DNA of 64,000 nt from Rhineura floridana (lineage: Eukaryota > Chordata > Lepidosauria > Squamata > Rhineuridae). The position numbers were made by a program, and so were the translations under genes. Below the pieces are notes generated by a model. It was not told where the DNA came from and searched no databases. It saw only the letters and a program-made list of their open reading frames with translations. Position 1 is the first letter of the stretch. Each line of letters begins with the position of its first letter. Of the stretch, positions 43,167-54,317 are shown piece by piece. Location of the stretch: assembly GCF_030035675.1 (NCBI RefSeq), contig NC_084481.1, forward strand, positions 234,204,927-234,268,926. Direction: 5' to 3'.

Positions 43167-44345
43167 TTAGGGAAGGTGATTGAGAGGGTTGTGGTGCAGC
43201 AATTGCAAGTACTCTTGGATGAAACAGATTATCTTGACCCATTCCAGTCTGGGTGGCCGTGGTCGCCCTGATGGATGACCTTTGTTGGGAGAAGGACGGG
43301 GTCCTGCTTGCGGGCTTCCCCCAGGCACCTGGTTGGCCACTGTGAGAACAGGATGCTGGACTAGATGGGCCACTGGCCTGATCCAGCAGGCTCTTCTTAT
43401 GTTCTTATGAGTGCGACCCTGTTATTCTTACTTGATCTCTCAGCGGCTTTTGATACCATTGACCATGGTATCCTTCTGGACCGACTTGGTGAGCTGGGTA
43501 TTGGAGGCACTGTTTTACAGTGGTTCCGATCCTATATCAAAGGTCATTTTCAGAGAATAGCAATGGGTGATTGTATTTCGGCCCCTGGCAGTTGTACTGT
43601 GAGGTGCTGCAGGGTACCATCTTGTCCCCCATGCTGTTTAACATCTATATGAAGCCCTTGGGAGAGGTCATCAGGAGATTTTGGGTGAGGTGTCAGCAGT
43701 ATGCTGATGATACCCAGCTCTATTTCTCTGTAACATCTGAATTGGGAGAGGCCGTCCAAGCCCTTGACCGCTGCCTGGACTCAGTGGTGGGCTGGATGAG
43801 GGCCAATAAATTGAGTCTGAATCCTAGCAAGATGGAAACTCTGTGGGTTGGTGGTTCCCAAATTCAGATAATTGGTCAGTTGCCTGCTTTGGATGGGGTC
43901 ATACTCCCTCTGAAAGAGCAGGTCTGTAGTCTGGGGGTGCTCCTAGATCCATCTTTGTCGCTAGAGGCCCAGGTGACCTCCGTGGCTAGGAGTGCCTTTT
44001 ACCAGCTTTAGCTGGTAAGACAGCTGCGGGTGTTCTGGACCGGGATACCCTGATCACGGTTATCCATACACAGATAATCTCCAGCCTGGATTACTGTAAT
44101 GAGCTCTATGTGGGGCTACCCTTAAAGTTGACCTAGAAACTACAGCTAGTGCAAAAATGCGGCGGCACAATTGCTTACTGGGGCAGGATGACGCAAACTT
44201 GTTATCCCGTTGCTGAAAGAATTGTACTGGCTACCTGTTAGCTACTGACTAAATGCGAGGTTCTGGTTTTGGTGTACAAAGCCCTATGCAGCTTGGGACC
44301 GGGATACCTGAAAGATTGTCTAACTCCTTATATACCCAGTCGTAA
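43167..44345 (+). mobile_element. L2 LINE, sense, with nested CR1
   Basis: It encodes L2 reverse-transcriptase blocks in order: GKVIERVV-like start, [52 protein letters not shown], and the C-terminal YKALCSLGPGYLKDCLTPYI. Frame breaks and a small loss before 43255 show that it is dead. A CR1 fragment sits at 43301-43409. It is the sense partner of the antisense copy at 37321-38640. Confidence 0.9.
43301..43409 (+). mobile_element. CR1 3' end nested in L2
   Basis: It runs from gtcctgcttgcgggcttccc to the terminal ttcttatgttcttatg. L2 coding text lies directly on both sides (gggagaaggacggg before, agtgcgaccctgttattctt after). Confidence 0.92.
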
Positions 44346-45389
44346 AATGGGCCACACTGATGGTGCATGTGTTTCTGCAGGTGTAAGGTTTTCCAGGATC
44401 TCCAGTGAAAGGGCTTGGGGGGTCCAGAGAGTTGCTGGTACCGTAAGATGAAAAGAAGTGCCTGAGATCAAGGTCCAACTAGTCTAGTTATGCATTTCTT
44501 ACAGCAACCGAACAGATGCCCCTGGACACAGGGCACGAAGTCCGTGAGCCTCCCCACCCCTTGTTGCTTGTCTCCCAGTATTTGCTCATCGGATAAGGGC
44601 AACTTCCCATGGGGCTAATAGCTATTGACATTGTCTAATTTTATTTTTTTTAAAAACCAACCCATCTGAGCCAGTGGCCACCAGTGTATCTTGCAGTAGT
44701 GAATTCTGTAAGTTAATTCTGTGTTGTGCAGCAGGCAACAAGGCATTAGAAATAAAAAATCCAGAAGAGTAATCATGTCTGCAGCAAAAGGGTGACGTGG
44801 AGCCTTGGAGAATTCAGGCGTCAGCTGAAGTAAGTTCTTGCCACAATAAACAGTTTGTTGTGGCAAGGGCTCATGTAAGGAGTTAGATGAATTAGGTGTG
44901 ACTAGTTCTGACTTGGTGTGAGGCAACTCCTTATTTCTTTCTTATTTATTGAAAGCATTTTAATGCACCCCCCTTCAGCCAAAAGAGCTGCTTACATAAG
45001 ATCTATAAAAACCAACCATAAACAAGATAAAGTCGGTCCCTGGTGGCAGGTGTGCAGGCACAACATGAAAAGAAAACTGGACGTGGAGGGAGGAAGAAAA
45101 CAAGCAATCCCCAGTTCTCAAAGTTCCAAAATTTTTATAATGACAAGATTGAATGGAAGCACTTCAAGAAGAGGAGGAGCCAAATGGGGCTAGACTCTCA
45201 GCAGAGTCACTGGAGTCAGCCCTCCTGTCGTGTCTCATCTCCCCTCCTTCTGCAGCTTATATCCTTGAAAGAACACTGTGCAGGCCATGCTCGGTTCTGT
45301 GAGGTGTCGCTTGCTGGCTGCAATAAGAGCCACAGTCTCGAGGATGCATCTGCAGCTGATTGAGGTTGATGTCACATGCCAAGGAAACC

Positions 45390-45607
45390 GAGAAGGGCCG
45401 TAGCTTGGTGGTAGAGCACGTGTGTTGCTTGCAGCCGTTCCCAGGTTCAAATCCCCAGCCTCTCCAGCTTAAGGTTCAGATGTAGGTGATGAGAAAAGGC
45501 CTCTCTCTGGCTAAGAGCTTGCAAAGCCACTGCCAGTCAGAGTGGATGATACTAGGCTGGATGGACCAATGGCCTGACTCGATATAAGATGTCTTCTGCA
45601 TTCGTAT
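45390..45607 (+). mobile_element. tRNA-derived SINE, near full length
   Basis: gaagggccgtagcttggtgg, then cccaggttcaaatccccagc, cactgccagtcagagtggat and gaccaatggcctgactcgat. The head resembles tRNA-Ala. Confidence 0.85.
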
Positions 45608-46164
45608 GCCAGTGACACCTCCTGGATGTAATTTAATGGTTGATGAGTTGGCTATATCCCATCAGGTCTCTCCCCACTACCGCCACCTTCAGATTTTCCA
45701 TGCAACCAAATAATTTTGCCAGGTGGAAATCATTCCTTCCACAGCAGCCAGCTTGCTAACCAACATCTTTTGGGTTTTTTTTTTTGTCAAGGCTGTCTTA
45801 GAGCACTTCCTCTCTGAAGTGCCTGATTATGCTGTTTTCCAAGACGCAGCTCAGAAATGCTTCAGGCTTCTGTTCTTGTGGCTGTGGGCTGGCCAGGGCT
45901 GCCTCAGCACGTAATGCCTATTTTTAAAAGTCTCTCCACCAGCTCCTATCAATTCTTTCTGGGTTGTGAAAGGTTTAGCTTTGCCTCTGAGCAAGCAAGA
46001 AAATGCACCATTTGCGAAAATCAGAGATGGATTTGGTGTATGGCTGTGGCATAAAAGAGCCCAGTGGAGAAATGACTATGCAGGCGATCGCCTTTAAAGA
46101 GCTAGGAGCAGGCAGAAGGGGCCTTGCTAGGCTGTGACCCATCTGTGGGCTCTCCTCTTGATAT

Positions 46165-46940
46165 AGTAGTTCATAGGTGGGGAACCTTGGGGCCAAATGT
46201 GGCCCTCCAGGCCTCTGTCTGGCCCTTGGAATTCTCCCTAGGCCACACCCCTTCTCCATAGGCCACGCCTCTCCCTGCTCCTGCTCTGTACCCCAAATGT
46301 TTTTGCGTGGCTGTAATGTGTCCTCGAACTCTGATAAGTTAGATTGGATTACTGCAAAGTGCTCTTACGTGTAGGCGCCTTTGAAGATGGCTCGGAAACT
46401 TCAACTGGTCCAAAATGCAGCAGCCAGATTATTGGCTGGAGTTCCCTTTAGATCTCTGTTTTAAAACAGGTGCATTGGTGCCAGTTCATTTCTGGGCCTA
46501 ATTTAAGGTGCTCACACTAGTGTTGAAAGCGCTAAATGATTTAAGTCCCAAATATCAGAAAGACCACCTCCTTCACTACAGACCCCCCTTGGGTGATGAG
46601 ATCAGCAGAGAGGGCCCTTTGGGTAGTTCCATCACCATCAGAAGCTCAGGGGATGGTGGCCCAGGAGAGGGCATTCTCTGTGGTGGCCCCTAAGTTCCAA
46701 CAAACCTCTCCCCACCGAGGTTTGTTTGGCAACTTCATTGTACAGTTTTGGGTGAAAGTTGAAGACGCACTTCTTTACCCTGGCCTTTGACACCTGAGAT
46801 GTATATTTTAGGACCCACCCTATGTTGTGATTTTAGGTTGTTTTTAATTGTTTCTAATGCTGTATTTTGAAATTGTAACTTGCCCTGGGACCTTTGGGTG
46901 AAGGGCAGGTTGTTGTTGTTGATGATGATGATGATAATGC
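46165..46940 (+). mobile_element. Half MITE followed by an L2 3' end
   Basis: 46165-46330 has gtggggaaccttggggccaa and tggccctccaggcctctgtc, a hAT-like end without its partner. 46331-46940 is a decayed L2: ggattactgcaaagtgctct, tccaaaatgcagcagccaga, then a LKALNDLSPKYQKDHL block, a 3' UTR and a gttgttgttgatgatgatga tail. Confidence 0.7.
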
Positions 46941-47394
46941 CTGCTGTCAGTCTGGATGGAGGATATAGGCATAAACCGACTATCCAAAGATAGAATGCAC
47001 ACTTCTTACTCCACTCACTTTTGCCTCTGGACCAACACTGGCCTTTGGAAGCTTGCCCAGGAAGGAATGTGGTCCTTGAGCTTCAAAAGGTTCTTCAACC
47101 TTGCACTAGTTAAGAGTCTGAGCCATGGATTGCAGGCCAGCCAGGAAGGTGATGAGGGCCCTTTGGAGGGACACGAAATACATCTCTGCATTTAAGGTAC
47201 ACATTTTTTTTTTTAAAAAAATGCAAGTTGCAGCTGTGGGAGTCGAGCGGTGGCTGATAATAGTTGGGATCACAGCAGGACAAGAGGGATATTTTAACCC
47301 TTTCCTCCCCTGCTGCCATCACAATGACTTCCCTGAAGCTGCTGTTTGCATTGGGAGGAAAGCTCCCACTGGAGCCAATGGGCGCTTTCTTCCC

Positions 47395-47958
47395 AGTGCA
47401 GAATTATTTTTATTTACACAACAGTAAAAGTTTGCAAAATATTGAAAAGACAAAAAAGACCTAAAACCTTCAACCCTCACCCCACCCCAAGATAAAAACC
47501 ATATACGTACTTGGCCACTCAATTAAAGCACTTTTCATAGCACGAGCAACCCACAGCCCAAGCCAGAAGGCCTTGACCAGCAATAGGCTAGCTGGAAGGG
47601 ATAATGTCTTTAAAGCCTTCTGAGAAGCTTGCGTGTGGCAGCCTGCCACGGATCTGCTAGCAGGGAGTTCCAGAGCCATGGGGCCACCATGGAAAAGGTT
47701 CTCTCCCTTCTGGCTACCAGTCTGGCTGACCTAGGAGGTTGACCCCTGAGGAGCGCCTCCAATGCAGATGTCAGTGTGCAAGCAGGTTGATCAGGGGCAT
47801 ATCAGAGAGCTTGGGGTCCAAAAGGTGTAAGGCTTTAGCACTTAAAGCCAGCGCTTTTGGGTTTGGAGACACATTGGGAGCCAGGGCATATGTTGCAGGA
47901 GGGTGGTTGTTGAAACTGACCACCTCAGTAACAAATGAAATTAGAATGCCCCTTTAGA
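47395..47958 (-). mobile_element. L2-type LINE 3' end, antisense
   Basis: On the minus strand, gagaaccttttccatggtgg followed by ccccatggctctggaactcc is the FSMVAPWLWNS block of an L2 C-terminus, with 3' UTR to the left. Confidence 0.65.
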
Positions 47959-47959
47959 C

Positions 47960-48099
47960 CAGGCGTGGGGGACCTTTGACCCTCCAGATTTTGCTGAACT
48001 ATAACTCCCATCAGCCCCTGCAGGGATGGCCAGTGGCCAGGGATGTTGGGAAGTTGTAGTTCAGCAAACCTCTGGAACGCCAAAGGGCCCCCACACCTG
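47960..48099. mobile_element. hAT-type MITE, palindromic (family of 1074-1210)
   Basis: It starts caggcgtgggggacctttga and ends gggcccccacacctg. The arms contain gaactataactcccatcagc and gttgggaagttgtagttcag. Flanks ctttagac and ccttagtg match at 5 of 8. Confidence 0.78.
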
Positions 48100-48994
48100 C
48101 CTTAGTGACACCCTGCAGGGGAAGTTCAGAAGCCTATTTGGGCATTAAACACTATATGAATAAATGAAATTATAAATAGTGCTGGGCTTGTCCTGGGCAG
48201 CTTGTCCTCCATGAACGACCTTCTAATTTTGATGAGCCACCTCCAGTACGTTTCTAAGGGTCCCCAGGGCTCCTCTGGACACCTTTTGAAAGTGGCTGCT
48301 GTCTCTCTGATCGCAAGGAGATGTGAGCAACAGTGGCCAGGCAGGGTCAGGGAAGAGAGGGTGTGTGAGCAGCATGACCCCGCCCCCTGAGGCTTTGCAA
48401 ATGGGGCAGGGTCTCCAACTGCTGCAAAGGACCCTCACGTATCCATGGGGAGGAGGGGGAGGAGCTTGAGTGAGGTGGCCCCATCCTCCATTTTGTGGCA
48501 GGCCGGAGGGGAAGGCTCTGCCCCGCTGCTCTATGCAGGGGGAGGCTGTGACTCGAGCCCAGCCTGTCTTGAGCAACCCCCTGCCCTTCCTGTCCCCTCA
48601 AATATCATGCTGTTGGACTCTTGAGCCAGGAACAGCCCCTCACCTCACGCCATCCCTTGAATTTCTTCACTCCTGCTTAGACATTCCCAGGGGCTTAGCT
48701 GGGATTCCAGGAGAATAAAACTGTGTTTCACAGCCGGAGCATTTTGTGATGTTTCCGTGATAACTGGATGAAATAAAAGCCAGGCCTGAAAGAGAGGCGT
48801 GCTATGTTGTCTGCCTCCTGACAATCCCCCGACTGGCTGCTAAACTGACTTTTCTGTCTGGTAGTTGAGCTTTGCATTCAGTTTTTGAGCCACTGCTGAT
48901 ATTTACAAGCTTCCAGGCTTGAATCTGAGTCAGGGTTGGCTCTCTTGCTGTCGGGGCTGAGCTGAAGAGCTTGTTTCTTAAGTGCAGGACTTAG

Positions 48995-48995
<1 letters not shown>

Positions 48996-49083
<88 letters not shown>
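48996..49083. repeat. Compound microsatellite (GT)n-(GA)n
   Basis: About 40 bases of gt repeats switch to about 48 bases of ga repeats near 49036. Apparent open frames through it are repeat artefacts. Confidence 0.95.
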
Positions 49084-49087
<4 letters not shown>

Positions 49088-49361
49088 ACTTTGCATGCAG
49101 GCAGACGGCCTTATCTGCACCAGCAAGCAACTACTGCTTTGTCCTCTCGCCTCCCCTCAAATGTGGGATTCTGCACGTCCGTTTTCAGGGTTTGTGGCAT
49201 CCAGGCAGACCTAAACACCCTCTGCCCGCTTCCCTCGCACGTCGCCTCATATTTAAGAAAAGAAACGTGCACAGTTTTAGCTCAGTCAGAGCTGACATGA
49301 GTGTCCCCTCCTCCAGGCTGCTCTTTGTGCAACTCTACAGCATTTCTGCATTTTGTACCTG

Positions 49362-49737
49362 GAAATGGACTGCCTTCAAGTTGATCCCTACTTATGGCTA
49401 CCCTGTGAATAGAGATTTCATGGTAAGGGGTATTCAGAGGGGGTTTCCCATTGCCTCCCTCTGAGGCTAGTCCTCCCCAGCTGGCGAGGGCCTGCTCAGC
49501 TTGCCACAGCTGCACATGCCAGCCCCTTCCTTGTCCGCAACTGCCAGCTGGGGGGCAACTGGGCTCCTTGGGACTATGCAGCTTGCCCACGGCTGCACAG
49601 GTGGCAGGGCATGTAACCCCTGAGCCACTCCCTGTGGGGTGATCTTTAGCTGGCCCTTGACACCCAGGAGACGTGAGCAGGGGTTTGAACTCACAGACTC
49701 TGGACTCCCAGCCAGGCTCTCCTCCCCACACCGATAA
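49362..49737 (-). mobile_element. Sauria-type SINE, long form
   Basis: It carries the same sequence as 1668-2036 over its whole length: BovB-like tail tgccttcaagttgatcccta on the left; body ccacagctgcacatgccagc; tRNA-like head ggggtttgaactcacagact on the right. It has an extra ccagctggggggcaact segment. Confidence 0.85.
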
Positions 49738-50329
49738 ATGGGTCCCTGTGCCCAAGGAGCTTACAAGGTAAAATAGTCAATGGGGTGGTTGAGCATGACA
49801 ACAACATCTGTGTATATGAAATGCTTTCAGCTCTCTGGAGACCTGAAGTTGTCTTCTATGGAGTTAGGCAATAATTGATACATCTGTCCCCACGTTGTCT
49901 GTCTTGGGCTGGTGGGAGTTGCAGTCCAAAACATTAGAAGGGTACTGGGTTGGAGAAGGCCGCTCTGAGGTGTTGGACAGAGAGAGGTCACCCCCATAGT
50001 TATTACTTTGTAAGAGTCTGAGCACATCAGTTCTGAGGATCCCGTTTTGTGTATGTGGCTAACCCATTTGGCAGTACTCTGAATCCTTTTCACATGTGTC
50101 TTGAATCATCTACGTATTGGCTTGTATTCAGTTCATAAAGAGCTGGGCAGAGAAGTTACATTTTTCCCCCTCAGTTAAGCTGTGGATACTGAATTTAAAG
50201 GTCGCCAACTGTTAACGCTGATCTGAAATTAGACTAAAGGGAATCTTTGCTTTGTGTGGTGTCACTGGGGCAATGTGTATACACAGACTAGGAATCTCTG
50301 CTTTTATTCTTTACGAAAAGCCAAAAAGA

Positions 50330-50430
50330 ATTTACGTTTGTATATTTGTTTTAATGTTTTAATTGTTGTAAGCCGCCCAGAGAGCTTCGGCTATGGGGTG
50401 GTATACAAATGTAATAAATAAATTCTAAAA
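50330..50430 (+). mobile_element. L2-type LINE tail
   Basis: ttgttgtaagccgcccagag, then agcttcggctatggggtggt and atacaaatgtaataaataaa. Confidence 0.75.
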
Positions 50431-50466
50431 ATTCTATCCCCAGCTCATAGGTGTGACAGCTAAAAA

Positions 50467-50680
50467 TGAAAGGCGGTATTCAGCCAAATAATTGCACAAG
50501 TGGAACGACTAATGCTTGCACAATGGGACATCCTCCCCCAGATCTGCTCCAAATAGGTTGGGGGACCCCTCTGAACAGATTTAGGGGGCATGAGGAGGGA
50601 GGAAATGGAAGAAGTCCTGTTGTGTCATTGGAAGTGGTTCTGCTTGTGCAATTATTTATTTGAATACCACCTGAAACTTC
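50467..50680. mobile_element. Inverted-repeat (foldback) element
   Basis: ggcggtattcagccaaataa followed by ttgcacaagtggaacgact pairs with gtggttctgcttgtgcaatt and atttatttgaataccacc. Inner words tgcacaatgggacatcctcc and gaagtcctgttgtgtcattg also pair. It has no coding capacity and the superfamily is not clear. Confidence 0.6.
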
Positions 50681-52989
50681 CACATTTGGGAAACTTCCAC
50701 ATTCTGATTACCAGCTGCTGGCATTTAGGGAACTGCCAGCTCCACCATTCTGTGGGGTGCTTAGCTGACTAGTGGGCTTGGTGGACTGTTGACTTGATCC
50801 ACCATGAAAATGTTTTAAGCTTCTGTGTTTGCTCTTGGATTATCTGGAAGCAGGACAAAACATGAATGCATTACACTCTTGGATTGTCTGGAAGTGGAAT
50901 GAAAATATGAATACATGCAGCTAGCCCTCATCAGTTTAAAAACCACGAGGGAAGAGAGGAGAAAACAATCAGAAGCAAAGAGGCAAGAAATGCAAAGCTC
51001 CAGGAAAAAGTTCCCTTTTTTTCTTCCATGGTTTGGCTGAGCTTGTTGATTTGAGAGTGACAGTCTGTTGAATAGGGTCATTGTGCACAGAAGGGCTGAG
51101 TGAGTGAGGGTGTGCGTGCATGCATGCGGTCGTGGGAGGGCGGTTCTCATCCACTGCTTTCCTAAAAACGACATGCAGAAGTTGTTTATGTTTAAAACAC
51201 GCATGGAGAGGCCTGTGGTGAGTCCCTCTCCTGATCTAGGATGAGGATGTTAGAAAGTCACGATCGGTTTGGGAATCTCCACTCACTTGGGGGATTTTCC
51301 CACCCCATCCTTGTCTGCCTGGTTGTTTTCTATTCTGCAGGGGGGGGGGAATGAGAAGCCTGTGGCTGCAGCAAGACTGTGGTCAGAGCCCAGGCAGTCA
51401 AAGAGTTGGATGCTCTGCTCTGGCTCCTGATCAGAAACTGCTTTCAGTTGTCCCTCTCTGTACTTGTTGATCTTGTCCTGGCATTTTGCTTTGGACGGCA
51501 TTTTTAGTGGGTGAAAAGCTGAAGTCTGGATGCCGGCTTCCCATAGCTGCCAGACTGGGGTGCTGGGCTGAGCCAAGTGGTCAGAAGGGCCTGATTCGTT
51601 TGGGCTGTGCATGGCCAAGGGTGGCTTGAGGCCTCAGTGCCCCTGGCTGCACAACCGGCCCGCAGGCACCAGGAATATGCAAGGGAGCCCCCACTTCCCC
51701 AACCTGGCACCCTCCAGCTGTTTTGGCTAGAGCTCTCATCTGCCCCAGCGTCTTACGGCCATGCCTGTCTCTGAAGGTACCTGTATATATATAAAAGCAA
51801 TTCCTGGGGGTCTTTCCCCCCAGCATTCCGTCTGGCCCTAGAATAAAATGGCAGAAGGTCCTGGCTCAGTTTCCAGTGGCTCTTGCTGTGTGCTGTGGGC
51901 CATTTGGTTTCTCACAGCGGCCGTCCAGAAGCCTCAGTGAGAAGCTGGAACCTGCAGGAGAGGAGAGCGTTGCTGTTGTGCTCAGGTCCTGCTTGGGGAC
52001 TTCCCAGTGGGGATCTGGCTGGCCGCCTGGTCCAGGCAGCGAATGCCGTCGCCGTAGCTGGGCTGATCCTTTCAGCTGGAGATGCCAGGGACTGGGGCTG
52101 GGATCTTCTTCCTGCTAAGCCCGTGCCGTAAGCTGCTTGCCCCATGTGCTTCTGCCTGCCCCCAAACTCTGTGTGATGTGTGAGGCCCTCCCCTCGCTGC
52201 CTGCCGGAGGACTCAGATGGAGAGCCAGAGGGAGGCCTCATCTTGCTCTGTGTTGGAGAGCAGCCCAAAGCGGCTACCTGCTTCCCGGCTTGGCGGGCCG
52301 TAAGGGACCTTCTCCCGAGTCCTCTGTCCTCCCAGCCCCGTTCAGCCTCTCCCTGATTATGTGCACACTTTCCCCACAGGCCAGGCCAGACCCCTCCTGA
52401 AAGAGCAGAAGGGCTTGTAGTTGCCAGGCGCCCTAAGACGTTGCCAGCGCTCTGGGGCCTGGGCAGATTGTTTCCAGAGTCGCTGTGGCGCTCAAGCCCC
52501 GAACGCTGCCCACCAGCTCTCTGCTTCTCTGGCCGTCAACGGAGCAGCCAGAGAAATTAGTAAAGAGTGGAAAACCAGCAGAGTGGAATTTGTTTAAGGG
52601 GGAGAAACAGAAGTGGAAGGGAGTTTATCATCTGTTAAGCAACGTAGCTTTGGGTGTGTATATTATCTTTCTTAATCATTGCAAACATGTTTTTGGATGT
52701 ATTTGTCAGGCTGCTGTTACTCTGTGCCCTTTCCCCCTTACGTTTACATGAGAAATCTGCTTTTCATGCACCTAGACAGGGTGGCTGCCCCCACCCCAAG
52801 GCTCGTTGACGAGCAACCATTGGGCTTGGCCTATGAAGCCTGGGTTCAAAGCACAGCTTGCTTATGAAATCTCAGTGTCCTTGCTCATGAAATTTCCCTG
52901 GCTCCCTTCTATGATAACAAGACTGGATTACTTCAAATCAGTGTGTATGTCTGAGTAGGGAGGTAAGGAGACATCATTTTCCATTCTGC

Positions 52990-53068
52990 CATATATATGT
53001 TTTATTTTATTTATTTATTTATTAAATATTTATCCTGCCCTTCCTCCCAGTAGGAGCCCAGGGTGGCT
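52990..53068 (-). mobile_element. L2 LINE tail, antisense
   Basis: tattttatttatttatttat, then tatcctgcccttcctcccag and taggagcccagggtggc. Confidence 0.75.
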
Positions 53069-53454
53069 GCATTCATCACACTCAGCACTGTTTCTGTTCC
53101 GCTACAGTTCATCTTTAGACAAAAACTACATTATTCATCTAATTGTCCACTGTGGCGAAATGACATAACTTACATAATGTACATAATTATGTTAATTACT
53201 TGGTCATTGGTTTTGCACCTTATTCGTTTCATTGCAAAGGAAATGTAGATGGACTTTGGGGGGGGCGTAATCAATTACAAATGGTTTGTGTACTGAAAGC
53301 AACGACAGCAACCACTGATCATATTTGCTGGATTGATTTCCGTTCCGGACATGGGACGAATAAGCGGACACTGACAATTTCTGTCGGAATTCTCTGCCAT
53401 CCCCATATCTGTTTCTTTGAAATGAAACGCGGCATAAATGGCTGCCAATTTGTT

Positions 53455-53700
53455 ACTGGGCCAAGCTGAAGATTTTACTGTTGGTATATGAAGCCCTTGA
53501 TATCCTGGGAGCAGCTTACTTGAAGGATCACCTTGCCCCATCCGTGCTGCTTCAGTCTGGGGAAAGCACCTGTCAGGTGTCGCTGTTACAGTGTGGCAGC
53601 AACTCTGCTTTGGAACTCCCTGCATATTAACATTAGGCAGGAATCCTCACTTTTCCGTTTTTAGACGCCTGCTAAAAACTTTTTTGAAAAGAAAGTTTGG
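53455..53700 (+). mobile_element. Old L2-like LINE C-terminus
   Basis: The + strand reads, with breaks, LKLLVYEALDILGAAYLKDH, then a NSALELPAY-like block and RRLLKTFLK, matching the L2 C-terminal order. It is the most decayed LINE copy I can still identify. Confidence 0.6.
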
Positions 53701-53733
53701 CAAGGTTATCTGGACACATGACTTAGTTGTGAA

Positions 53734-54134
53734 CAGTAGTGTAGTGGCCAGTTCAGAAGCGCAGGGTTCCTTCACGACAGTCATGCTACATCCTTGTTAA
53801 TAGCTGCGCTCCCTGTTCTACTTTCTTTCATGACCCTCGCACTCTGTCATCTCCAGGTCCACACTCCACTACAACAGATGTCCCAACAAGCCAATTAGCA
53901 TGAAAGGGGAGGCTGTGTGTTGGCTACTGAGAAGAGTCTTCTCAGTGGCTGGCTCACCTCCTTCCATTCTGAATGGCTCCAGTCAGCATGAAAGGTCAAG
54001 CACTGTTCCCGGTGGCTAACATGTTCCCTTTTCATGCTAATTGGCTCATACATATGCACTTGGCTGGGACCCTCCTCCCAAAAACGTAATGGGTTTATGG
54101 CACCCCCCCATGACCAAGGATGCCTACACCCCTG
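53734..54134. mobile_element. hAT-type MITE, 401 bp (family of 2542-2914)
   Basis: It starts cagtagtgtagtggcc and ends tgcctacacccctg. Flanks gttgtgaa (53726-53733) and gttatgaa (54135-54142) match at 7 of 8. Internal ccaattagcatgaaagggga and gctccagtcagcatgaaagg form a secondary repeat. Confidence 0.85.
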
Positions 54135-54317
54135 GTTATGAAGACTTGTTTTTAATATGCCTGCAACGTCTGGGCATGCTCTCCTCTTCTCTCCAGCCCC
54201 TGCCACTTATTTGTCCGGGGATCCTTCCCTTCTCTCTCTTTGCCCCATTCTTCTGGGCTGGTCCCTCTCCCAATGTTCCTTTGCTGGCTCCCTGCTTTTT
54301 CGTAGCCTTCTTTTTTC

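Noticed and set aside
18540-45480. tRNA genes at the many A-box/B-box matches
   Set aside because: Each match belongs to a dispersed SINE with a body and tail. No intact cloverleaf or terminator was seen.
48878-49464. Open frames with SLSL or RERE repeats, and a CRISPR-like array
   Set aside because: They are the (GT)n-(GA)n microsatellite, with no spacers.
54041-54317. The first 90 or so codons of the 642-codon frame as part of the LINE protein
   Set aside because: This part lies in the hAT MITE at 53734-54134 and adjoining sequence. It is open by chance upstream of the true RT text.
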